Shown: piece after piece, positions 13,806 to 24,993 of the stretch | Layout of the letters: the number at the start of each line of letters is the position of its first letter | Numbering within the stretch: the first letter of the stretch is position 1 | NCBI RefSeq assembly: GCF_003286085.1 | Contig: NW_020825336.1 | Location: 868,001 to 932,000, forward strand | Reading direction: 5' to 3' | DNA length: 64,000 nucleotides | Source: Drosophila persimilis | Taxonomy: Eukaryota; Arthropoda; Insecta; Diptera; Drosophilidae | The notes under the pieces: model-generated | Seen by the model: the letters and a program-made list of their open reading frames with translations, nothing else | What the model was told of the DNA's origin: nothing | Databases searched by the model: none | Made by a program: the position numbers and the translations under genes

Positions 13806-14734
13806 CCTTGCAACCCGTGACTTTTGCATTTGCTGCGATTTGTGTGTGCGTGTGAGTGTGCGTGTGCGTGTGCGGGGCACATTTCTTTTTGGGATGCCGC
13901 TGCTCGCCGCCGTAGATGTGAATCGGATCGGAGCGGGGACCATGTGGATGGGGATGTGGCTGCGACTGTGGATGCCTCTGGAATGTGCATAATTTTTGTT
14001 GTTTTTTTTTTTGGTTTGTGGTTCCTGCTGGATGGCAGATACCCATTGATGGTCGAAGGAAAGGATGAACATCAACCCGAACCTGACCTAGGGGACAGAA
14101 GTAATGCCAGAAGGATATTTGTGCCATACGAGGATTTTTGCACCCCAATTCAAATGTGGCTTAACCGATGTATTCTATATGATTATATTCTGAAGATGAT
14201 CATCTCCGATCAGATGGTCTGTTAAGACCCCATCTTCCCATGGTCCTACTTCCTGAAGGTCCTCGAAAAACTCTTGAGAGAATCCTTTTCACCATACAAA
14301 CCATTTCTTTATTCCTTTCTTGAATCATTCTTAGAATATATGTACATATGTATTTATAATTAAATTCTTATAGCAGAAAGTAGGAATGCATCCTTTCAAT
14401 GCATCAATTCAATAAATTTATGACATTTTATACATCATAGGATACGCTTATAATTTACCAAGGATCTGCAGGGACTCCCAGCTAACCCGCTTTATCTGCC
14501 TTCAGCTCAGGCACCTTCATACACAGCTATAGGGTAGCCCCTGGCCCATTCTTGGCAGTCTCCCCAGGAGCATTCTTGGCTCTTTCGTTTTGTTTTCTTT
14601 GAGCTTTTTCTTTTCATTCCTTTTTTGTTGTTGTTGTTGTTGCTGGTTTGTTTTCTTTCTACCTTTTACTGTGTGGCAGCAGCGACAAAATAGCAGAATC
14701 CTGTTGCCTGATCGTTAACAAGATGCCAAGACAA

Positions 14735-14830
14735 CGGTCGGCGGGCGGCGGGCGGCGGGCAGGAGGGGGAGGAGGCGGCAGGAGGCGGAAGGCGGCTGGC
14801 GGCTGGCGGCAGGCGGGGGGCAGATGGAGA
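14735..14830 (+). repeat. G-rich tract with quadruplex potential
   Basis: Repeated GGCGGGC and GGCGGCAGG-type units give well over four closely spaced G runs of three or more on the plus strand. Such spacing permits G-quadruplex folding; whether it folds in vivo cannot be judged from sequence. Confidence 0.6.
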
Positions 14831-15151
14831 TTGGTGGACGAATCTGGAAGGAATCTGTGGGAGCTTCGAAAATGTTGGCGGCAGCCAAATTAAATAGGCG
14901 CAAGCGCTTTGAGTTAGCCACGAGTTGGAGTTGGAGTTGGAGTTTTCTGAATCCAGAATGGGATTTCCAGCAGTAGTGGCCTGTGGCCTGTGGCTGTTGT
15001 TGTTGTTGTTCCCGTGGTTGTTCCTTGGTTGTTGGCCGAGAGTTGTTTGCGAGTTGATTGTCCTCTCACCTCAAGTTTTTGGCCTGGGCTGCCTGCCGCT
15101 TGGAATGCTGCCTCACGGGTAGAGAGAGAGAAAATCTTCTCACCTCAACGA

Positions 15152-15192
15152 AGATGATGATGATGATGATGATGATGATGAAGATGATGATG
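15152..15192. repeat. GAT trinucleotide repeat
   Basis: About thirteen near-perfect ATG/GAT units with one GAA interruption. It is followed by GGTGT/GGTGTGGTG units (15200-15220). Confidence 0.85.
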
Positions 15193-17529
15193 CTACGGTA
15201 CGGTGTGGTGTGGTGTGGAGTGGCAGGAAGAGGAAGAGGACCAGGATTGAGCGGGTTCGTTCTTGTTTTTCTTTTGAATTCGGTTCTTGTGTGTGTTGTA
15301 GTTTTTTTTTTGGCGGTGTCTGTAGACGAGATCTCTGTGGTGTGTGTGTGTGTCTGCTGTTCATTATGATTATTCTGTTGGACTGTGCAAAAATCCGCAC
15401 ATAATCCGGCAGAACCAGTAGAACAACAACAAGTAAGGCAAGGACTTGGACCCGTGGACGCAGACGCAGACGCGGACGCGGACGCTGATCGGCTCATTTA
15501 GAATGGGGAAGGCGCAAAAATCCCTTTCCTCACTTACATACCATACCTCCTGCGCCTCGCCACGCCACGCCACGCCACTCTCATTCCCCTTTTGTCTGTC
15601 TGCCTTCTTTTCTTTCTTATTTTTTTTGGGTTTCTGCCTTTTGTCCTGCTCAACGCATTCGAATTTTCCCAGAAATGTTAATTATAATACACACAAACCT
15701 ACATAATTACTCGCCTTGCCTTGCCCTGCCTTGCCTTGCCTTGCCTCGTGGTGTACGTATAGTTCCCATCTCCCTCCCATATCCTGTTTATAGGGAACCA
15801 CACTCTCTGGACCCTGGACCCTGGACCCTGGATCGGCGATCGGTGATCGGTGATCCCTCGTCTGTCGTCTCATCCATTCCATTCCCGTTTTCGCACTGCG
15901 TTTGTTAATGCGCCAAATAAATTTGCATGCTATGCACAATTCCTTCTGTTGTTCTTCATTAATGCCTCTCCTCTGGTTTATTTATTGCGAATATTTTTCT
16001 GCAATTTTTCCCTTTTTTTTCTCTCATTTTTGGAGTGGTTTCGGCAGAGATATGAGGGGAGGGGGGATGAGGTCGGTCTGTTTCTGGTTTGGTTATTGTA
16101 AAAGGGTTTCTGGATATTTGTGCGTGTGAATATTAATGGAGTGACAAGAATAAGTGCCCGTTTACTTAGAAAAAGTTTCAATTAAACCTCTACAACCTCA
16201 GTACGTGAGGACTGATGGCCGGTCTTTATGATCTTTAAGCTTTTTATGGACTAGATCAGAGGCTATCCTTAGATCTATGCGGGCCATCTTACACTTCTTT
16301 AAATGTATATTTCATATACTCGGAGATGTCCATGGAATTAAAGCACCCTTTTATGGGTAATCATAAGTACAGAGGTCGATCATTTACTTAAGATTTAATT
16401 GAAATAAAAGGGATTTTGATCTGTTACAATATGGATTATGGATTATTTGGATCTTGTCGGGTTTTCACTGTTTATTGCCCCCAAATTTTCGTTTAAACTA
16501 AAGCAAAAATAGTCCATAATGTTGGAAAATAATTTGAAATTTTGGAAAATTTAACGAAAATAAAGTAAATATTTTTACCACCATTAAATAGCAATTTTGT
16601 AATTAAGTGCAATATTAATTAGTTTAAATATGAACGTTCTGAAATGAAATGAATTTCAGGGAAATGAAAACCACACAAAATTTTGTAAATTAGTGAAAAA
16701 TATTTACGAAATTTTTGGAAATGGACGTACTCTATTACATAATTTAAAAAAAAAACAATAAATGAAGAATTTTCGATGAATCGACATAAAATTTTCTAAT
16801 CAATATTCCAAATAAAAAATTTCATTTTCAATAATTAATTGCTTAATTGAGTCGAAAATTGGGAAAACGACAGTCGGAAAAACAAAAACGACTGCAAGGC
16901 AAAGGCAATAAAAGTTTAAACAATTTGTTACAACGCAGTTTTTAGGTTTCTTCTATAAAAATTTATAAAATCACCGCCATTATGTTTTTTTTTTGCCTCC
17001 CCTTCCCTGCGCGCCGCCGACAAGCTCCGCTCTCGCTCAACGGGCGAGAGCGAAACCCTCCCACTTTCCGAGTGTGTGTGCGCCCCAAAAAAAAAAAAAA
17101 AAACAAAAACAAAACCGAGCGCCAGCTAGCGGCGGAAGGGAGCGGAGCGCGAGGCAAGAATGTCAAAAGCTAACAAAAAGCCTAACGATGTCTCTCACTC
17201 TTACAAAAGCACACACACACACATAGATAAAGGCACAAACACACACACACACACACACAGACATACGAAATATGCCAATTGATCGCTCACTCACTCGGTC
17301 GCTCGCACACTCTTGCGCCAATTTATCACCTACTCACTGACACACGATGCCGCTGCCGCTGCCGCTGCCGCTGCTGCTGCTGCTGCTGCTGGCGTCGCCG
17401 TCGCCACCGATGCCTAGCTGCTGCCAATGCTCTCTTTCAGCACACATACGTGTCCGTATACGTATGTATACCAATGCAAATACTAATCGCTGCGAAGAGA
17501 CAAAAACAACAAGCGGCGAAGGAGGGGCC

Positions 17530-17654
17530 GAAGCTTTTGATACCCTTGGCAGATCTACAGTTCCTTCGGAGCAAAGTTTCAGGCAACGACCTTCTTTGAT
17601 TCACAAACATCTCATCGGAATCAAAGCACTCGCGCAAAGGGTATACTATATAGT
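17530..17654. mobile_element. Decayed DINE-1/INE-1-like remnant
   Basis: Opens with GAAGCTTTTGATACCCTTGG and closes with GCGCAAAGGGTATACTATA, matching the edges of the 11522-11725 segment. The interior differs, so the two are old copies or share only termini. No ORF. Confidence 0.45.
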
Positions 17655-17979
17655 CATGAAAACAAGAGAAAGAGCCAAGGCAGCGACGCTGACGCCGACG
17701 TCGACGTCGACGTCGACGATCATGTATTGCGGAGATACGTGAGCGTGAGATTCGAATTTTGTTGGTGGAGTATGTGGATGGAGGGGGAGGGTGGCTTGAC
17801 GGGGGAAGGCAGGCAGATCGAAGAGCAAGAAGCAAGCTATAGAGGAAGACTGTCGGCGAGGGAGTTGGGGGCCAATGAGGGGGGCCACCTAACGCCACCC
17901 TTGCCAGAAAAGCGATAATGACGAGGCAGCGACTGTAGTGGAGAGGGGGGAGCGACAGCGTGAAGGGAGCTCAGAGCAG

Positions 17980-17988
<9 letters not shown>

Positions 17989-18027
<39 letters not shown>
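17989..18027. repeat. (GA)n microsatellite
   Basis: About nineteen uninterrupted GA dinucleotides, the longest GA run in the window. GA runs can bind GAGA factor/CLAMP in flies, so a chromatin role is possible but not shown. Confidence 0.9.
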
Positions 18028-18029
<2 letters not shown>

Positions 18030-19981
18030 GGTTGGAAACCAGTTGTGGTGGCACGTCGCAATACCACATTCCGAACGAAAGAGGTTAGACCTCCGCGTCA
18101 TTTCATTCACAATTTTCCAACGTTGTTCTTTTTGTTGTATCTGCAGCAGTGGCAGTGGCAGTGGCAGAGAGGCAGCGAGGCAGCGAGGCAGCGACAGCGT
18201 GTGTGGGGGCTCTCGTCTGCACATTTTGGAGTTGGCGCTTGGCATGCGACACACTGAAAGAGGGGTTGGGGGGGGCCAAAGAGAGTGGGACCTGGCGCTT
18301 GTCCTTCTTCCTTCTGGAAAGTAGACGTTTCATTTCCTTCAGCATCCAGCCTTATGCCCCAGCTTCCAGCCACTCTTTTAACCGGGCTAAGCGGCAGGTC
18401 GATCAATCGCTGCCATGTACCGTTTATCATTCTTAGCGCGCATTCCAATTCATTCCATTTCCATGTTGCCACAAAAAGATAAGAAAGGTGCTGCCCCCTC
18501 CCCGCCTCGCCCCGCCTCGCCCCTCACCCATTCCAGCACTCTCCATGGCCTCTTCGATAAGGCCAATCCTTGACAGAGTTCTCGTTCTCCTCTGCTTGGG
18601 TTTTTAGTGCGGCATTTCAAATATTTATAACCTGTTTGCCTTAATTTCTTACTCAAATGGCCAGCGAATTACAATAAATTCCTTAACCAGGCTTGTAATC
18701 GCGTTATCATCATTATTTACAATTATAACAGCACACACACACAAAGAGAGAGAGCGGGACAGAGATAGAGATAGAGATAGAGATAGAGATAGACAGTCAC
18801 TCACGCACCTACATGAATTGGAATGGAATGGAAGTGGAAGTGGAAGAAGAGACAAGGACAGAGAGCACACACTGAGAGAAATGTAACTATGTTGCTGAAC
18901 ACTTTTGAGGTGTAGATTTGGCCTAGGATGTAGAAGAACCAATCATTCATTGAACATGAGCTGGACATCACTCCATCACTGGGGAGAACGATTGGAGAAG
19001 CTGGGATGCAGTTGGTTTTCTGTCAGTGTTTTGGGCATAGGTGGTGATATGCATGCGTATCTCTTAGATACTTTTGCTGTTTGTGGCTGCCTGCCCCATG
19101 GCATACCGTACCGTTTGAAAGCTGCCAGTGAGAGGCGCAAGGGCCAGAGACAGGGACAGGGACAGGGAGAGGGGCAGTGGCAGACACAGAGGAGAACGAA
19201 CGTGTGTGTACATACCTTCACATACCTCAATGTTACCTAATTAAAGTTTACATCAAGTTGAAGTAGTGGCTGTCGCTGTCGCAGTTGCCGCCAGTTAAAA
19301 CGCGGCAGAAGCAGAACCAGCAGCAACAGCGGCAGCAGCAAGCAACATCTATGGATACTCGTACAAAACAGCATGATTCATTGGAATGCCAAGAATTTTT
19401 ATATGTTTCTATCTACATTCATGCTGCCTGTTGCCGTTGCCGTTGCTGTTGCCTTTTACAATTTCAATATGTGTGTGCGATGAATGATTTTGTAACACAA
19501 CAGATACAACAGCAGCAGAAGCAGCAACAGCAACAGCAACAGCAACAGATACAACACCATTCCAGCAGCAACACCAATGGAAACACCCTAAAAAACATCA
19601 AGGCAAACACTGTGCATATGGAATGCAGTAATGGGCCAACCATAACAAAACAACCTACGAGTATGGGTCGTAAAGAGGAGCGCAGCCAAGGGGAAGGCAG
19701 TGGCAGTGGCAGTGGCAGTGGCAGTGTGGCAGAGACCAGGGACCACAGACCAGAGACCAGAGGCCCTAGCCGGACACAACAGAGAGACGAGACAGACAGT
19801 TAGTCAAATAGACAAGCAGGCAGACAGACAAACAATCCAATAGATAGACAAATAAGCTTGGCACTATTCGTATCTCACAGATACCCCCCCCATACCCATG
19901 CCCCTACCCATACCATGCCACACACATATCAAGCAAATTATAAACGAACCTAATGAAACAAAAAACGAAAACGTAATAGAT

Positions 19982-20042
19982 GTGGGGTGGGCACGGGGGA
20001 CAGGGGACAGGGGACAGGGGTGGGGTGGGGTTGGGTTGGGGG
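19982..20042 (+). repeat. GGGGACA / GGGGTG cluster with quadruplex potential
   Basis: Seven or more G runs of 3-5 bases separated by 2-4 bases (GGGGACAGGGGACAGGGG and then GGGGTGGGG units) on the plus strand. This is a strong G-quadruplex pattern. Confidence 0.65.
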
Positions 20043-21566
20043 ATATCTATCTTCCAATCGAGCGGCACTCTCTAAGCAGATCAGATTAGGGATCCATCAA
20101 TGGACCAGAAACTATTAGGCGGATAAGATTCGTGGTGTGGAAATGATCCCCCCCAGATGCAGATCGTGGAGCATCGAGTATGTATGTGTGTGTGTATGTA
20201 TGTATTTGTTACCAAAAAACTTCATTGGAGATTGTGCTCCATAAATTTGATGTCTCGTTTTAAAAGAAAGTTTTTGAAGAAGTCTATGGATATCGGTATC
20301 CGATTTATGAAAGAGTTAAATAAGTGTGGGATAGCGAATGGATCTTATTATGGAATAGAGATGGGTATTAAATGATTGGAGCTTAACTGTTGCGATTCAA
20401 AGTATCATTTCTTTCGAATCAAAACAGATTCAAGATCTACATATATGGAGATTTAGAATAGCTAAGGCCTATAAAACCGTCTAGTAGTTTCCAGAACTAT
20501 ATATTGTAAGAGCTAGAAGAGCACTTATCAATTAATGAACATGGTATTTCCCAAATTCCAGAATGAAAGCAATATTTCCTTCATTTCCCAGACGCATTTC
20601 CATCCTTTCCCAGGCTCAAGGATGGCTGGCCCGAATCAGTCGCCCAACAAATTAGTTCCAAAGGATAAGAAAATATTATGACGATCATGAATGGCATTTA
20701 CAGCCTCGTCGATTCCCAAATCCCCTGACGCTTCTTGTGAGAAACAAGAAAATATCTCACGCTGCACACACACAGAGAGAGAGGGAGAGAGAGAGAGAGA
20801 GAGGGAACCCTGGAGAGTATCGATAAAAATTGATTGCATATTTACAGTAATCCCGAAAAGGTCTCTGGGCCAATTCCGAGAAGCATCTTTGATGCCGCAC
20901 CGAAGCCGAAGTCGGACCGAACCGAACCGGACCCAAGTCCGAAGAGTCCCAAGATATCAGCCAGGTCGGACAGTTTCAGATCAATGTGTCGTCAGTGTAC
21001 TTGTTTGCAATCAACACATCACTTCCCACACTTGAGAGGACGAGCCCCGGGACTGATCGGTTTGGATCGGTTCGGATCGGATCGGGTAGGACACACTGTC
21101 ATCGGAGGGCGGCGGCAAGCGATGAGATCCTTTGATATATGTACATATATCGGCACACCCACACGTACTCACAGGGCACACAGGGCATACAGGGCACACA
21201 GGGATTGACATTCATAACCCATAACTCCCCTAATCACTTCACATTTGTATTCATTCTGTAATCTGTGGCACAGCACCAGCCACAAGCACAGGAAGTTATT
21301 GTCAGCGAAAATGATTACATGCTGACAAAACCAGAAGTGTCCGTGGTGGTCCCTGGTCGGCTGTCTGGTCTGTGCCGCAGCTTCTTGGAAAACAGCCGAT
21401 GGCGGGCCGAAAAGAAAACAGAACAGAGCTGAACAGAACAGAACAGCAAACATTCAATGCAAGTGACCAACTATGTAGGTTCTCGGGAAGCCTGTCGGAG
21501 TCCGATCCTATTTCAAATGGCTCATTTCAATGACTTCCACGAATTTTGCAAGCTATCGATGCGGCA

Positions 21567-21608
21567 CCCACACCCGCACCCGCTCCCGCACCCGCACCCG
21601 CACCCGCA
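21567..21608. repeat. CACCCG hexamer array
   Basis: Six to seven CACCCG units with one CTCCCG variant. Not in a supported gene. Confidence 0.85.
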
Positions 21609-24600
21609 ACCTATGGGATGCAATGGGCTGCCGGACAGTGCCTGGCACCACTTGGGTGTCACACGCAGCGATCACAGCGGGCTGGCCAGACTTCTCAATC
21701 TCAATCCGAGCCCAGATAGATCCGTAGTCGCCCAGAAATATGCCCAATTTGTTTGTTGTCTCATCTCCCACACACCACCACACCACCACTCAGCCACCCT
21801 GTCCCTGCCCATAGATACAACACTCGTAGTATCGTATGCACTATTTGAATTCCGCCGCCTACAATGCAATCTTATTATTATCCCCGGACACTTGAGAGCA
21901 GTTTTGATCTGGTCGGGTCTGGGATTGGGACTGGGATTGGGATGGGATGTCGTCGATCGTCGATCGTCGATTGTCTGTCTGGCGAGTGTCTATCTTTATC
22001 TATATGGCTCTTTGTGTGTGGGTTGTTGCCCGGGCTGCCGGGTTGTGTGTGGGAATGGGATTGCGGGGAGTTCCCACTATTCGAAAGTTCGAGTTATAAT
22101 TGGAAAATTAGTGTAACCAAAGAAGATTCGAAGACCGTGAAGTTTGGATTCACATAAATAAGAAAATTTGAACTTATAGCACAGAAGACTTGACCTTAAA
22201 TCTGCTGCTTTGTTATTCTATGTGTATCCAAAGGATTTCTTCCTAAACAAATCTAGAGAATCGCCCAACATCCCATGCCATCCAATCGCATCCCGTATGC
22301 ACAGTCTGTACTGTTTCAGGTAGATGCTAGATTCTCAATGAGTTCTCGGAGGTGTGATGAGGTAAATTTCCAATAATCTCCAATCAAGAGTCTTGCCACA
22401 CCCCTCCCACCAACCAGCCGGCTGTAAATTGGTTTCGCACCCACAGCCAGCGCCAGGCTTGGGGGCCGAGGGCCCAGGGGCCCAGGGCCAGGCCTGGAAG
22501 CGTCGCCAGGTCCAACTCTGTTGTCCAACTCTTTCTCACATTCTCGACTTGGTCTGGGGTCTCTCGTCTCCTTCTATCTCCAAACCTCCCCCCACAACCC
22601 CCCACCCCCCATGTTTGCTCAGCTTTTGAAGTTGCAGCGACAACATCATCACCATCAACAGCACCACTACCGGCGTCCGGCGTCCGTTGTCCGTTGTCCA
22701 TTTGTCCGGTGGAGCATTGTGCATTGTTGTTATGTTAAGTGCGGCTCAAAGCCATGGATGGACCCTGGTCTGAGGTCTGAGGTCTGGGGCTGAGGCTGAG
22801 GCTGTGTTTGAGTCTGGGTCTGGGGTCTGCATTTGAATATGAAAAACCGCCGTCGTTGTTGCTGCTGTCGTCGCTCATCGCCGTGTGGAATGTCTGGAAT
22901 GCAGTTGGTCCGTCCGTCCGTCCGTCCGTCCGTCTGCCCTTCTGTCCCCACCCTTCATGCCCTTTGTTATCAGCTGCGTTGCCCCTCATGTGTCTAGGTC
23001 TAATGCCGCTGCCGATGCCGCTGCCGATGCCGCTGTCGATGCAGTGTTTTGGCCCTGCATTAGGGAGTGCCAGTCGCTGGTCCCAGAGTGTGGCCAATCT
23101 GCAGCATCTGCATACAATGAGGCAGACAAAGGCATTGCTAATTTTTGCCAAATACGGCTGCAATACCACTGCAACCATCATCAGCTGCCGCTGCCGCTGT
23201 CCCTGCCACCGTGCCTCACTCAGCCCCCTTGCAACAGGCCAAGATCCAATCCAAGAGCCAGCCCAGTCCAAGTCCAACGGTCATTTTCATGCAAGAACGC
23301 GGAAGAATGACTCAAGAACTGTGCAATAATTCGAAAATAAATGCATAGGAAAGCAAAAAAAAGGTAAGAATGGTTGAGTATCGAATGGAACGATACCCTA
23401 TTTGGTGGGAAAATGTAATACCAAAGAAGTGTGGTTGAAATGTATCTAAAGAACAGCTGGAGAAATGGCATCGTATGATGTAGAAAGTTATGATAGCCAC
23501 ACACAAATGTTGGTAGATTGGAAAACCAGGAACACTGAACAGCTTCAGCCATAAGCATATATACCCCCGATGAAGCGAGGGCATGGACATCGCTTAACGT
23601 TTGCATCTCTGCACATGCAATGCCAACTTAAACGGATGTGGTGGATATATACGTTCGAGTACGAGTACGAGTACGAGTACATTTCTGTTGCCATATCGTT
23701 GTTTCATTGGTCTAGACCTGTTCTACCACTCTGGAAGGTTGTCTGCCACCGGCGCTGGTGCTGGCGCTGGTGCTGGTGTTGTTGCTGCTTCTGCTGCTGT
23801 TGCCAGGAGCCACCGCCAGTGCCGCCGCCACCTTGGACCAGCTGAGGCAGAGAGACGACTATCAATCAAAACATCAACAGCAGCATATCAGAGGCGGAGG
23901 CATATTCATGGCAGGGGATGGCACAGGGGGGGACTCTGCCCCAGCCCCTGCCCCTGCCATGATGTATCCACAGACGGGACGCACACACACACACTCGGAC
24001 AACACACATCTGTGATCTAACTGTCTGTGACAAATTTTATTTCTGTAGCGGATCTGTCTGTGTTCCTCCCTCCACCCCCCACCCCCCCCCAGCGCGGTGC
24101 GGTCCCCGCCTTCGGCATCCATCCACCCCACAAAAATCTAATGTCACTTCGCAGCATATTTAAAAGCACATAAAGATGTTTTAGACGAAAATAAAAATCG
24201 AAACTTCTCTGTCGCTGTCGCTGTCTCTGTCTCTGTCTCTGTTTGCGTCTGTCTACGTCTCTGTCTCTGTCGCTGACCGACGCGACATCTCTTCGCTTCT
24301 TCTGGGTTTCCTTCAGACCAAAACATGCTCGAAAATAGCCCAGAGACAGAGACTGGCCAGACGACGACAGCGACAGCAACAGCAACAGCAACAACAACAG
24401 CGACGCATCCCATAGATATGCTGTGTCGCAATGGTGGCGCTACGACACCCAGGGCTGCACACGCGAACGCCTTGATCCTTGCGCACATTTCCGTTGCCTA
24501 CTTGCAGGCGTTGGCAGTGGCCTGCGACGCGAACATGCCAGGCATTCCATTCGACTGCCAGGGCCGCCGGTTTCCTGCAACCCTGTGACGCAGTGACAGT

Positions 24601-24800
24601 CTGGCCAGTCTGGCCATCTCTCTTGCACCAACACTCACACACCAATTAAACACTGTCTGGCCGTCTCTTTTGCACCAACACTCGCACACACAAATTAGAG
24701 AAGCGTCACAACGCTCTCTCGTTTCTTTCTTTGAGTAACGGACAGACCTGAAGCACCACAAGGCTTGATCCAAATCAAATTAAATCAAAATCAAATCATT

Positions 24801-24993
24801 AAATACCCTTGAAGATCCAATCTTGAAGGATGGTTCGCAGATCATTCCATTGATATCGGAATCCGATCCGATGTATGTATATATAATCCGATATCCCATG
24901 GCGATCCAATCTTGACGCTTTCGGGCATATATTTGTTCCATAATATGTGATCTTCTGCCAAAATCATAATACCCTCAACCACAAAGGGTACAC
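24801..24993 (-). mobile_element. Degenerate DINE-1-like remnant
   Basis: Read on the minus strand it begins with a CCCTTTG...GAGGGTATTATGATTTTGG motif, then carries ATATCGGATTATATATAC and a terminal AGGGTATTT. I recognise this order (GGGTATTATAATTTTGG..., later ATATCGGA...) from short non-coding repeats widespread in fly genomes. It has no ORF. The family name needs a repeat-library search. Confidence 0.45.

Larger units (their letters stand above)
9000..14230. other. Gene-free region, part 3
   Basis: No gene is supported. Simple repeats include CAG runs 9769-9820, GAGTGY units 10197-10255, CTC/CTG tracts 11925-11965, (CA)n 12719-12754 and a CCATGC hexamer array 13768-13805. A decayed mobile-element remnant is at 11522-11725. 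Unique AT-rich DNA lies at 9310-9650, 10400-10640 and 12180-12600. Confidence 0.65.
14230..20100. other. Gene-free region, part 4
   Basis: No gene is supported. The region has a 90-base G-rich tract (14735-14830), GAT triplets 15152-15192, an AT-rich unique block 16100-16980, GACGTC-type units near 17690-17718, (GA)n 17989-18027, GATAGA hexamers 18761-18793, CAG/CAA tracts 19500-19550 and a G-run cluster 19982-20042. A repeat remnant lies at 17530-17654. Confidence 0.65.

Noticed and set aside
13293..14148. Long overlapping ORFs on both strands (up to 260 codons)
   Set aside because: They are translations of hexamer and dinucleotide repeats (RSRSR, HGHGHG, TDTDT) with no domain and with equal openness on both strands.
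19285..19803. 172-codon glutamine-rich ORF
   Set aside because: CAG/CAA runs, Cys-rich CTG-complement stretch and GSGSGS from GGCAGT units; no conserved segment, no splice context, no fly protein that I recognise.
21457..22116. 219-codon ORF
   Set aside because: Composed of HPHPHP, LGLGLG and other repeat-derived segments; the non-repeat part has no recognisable homology or fly codon bias.
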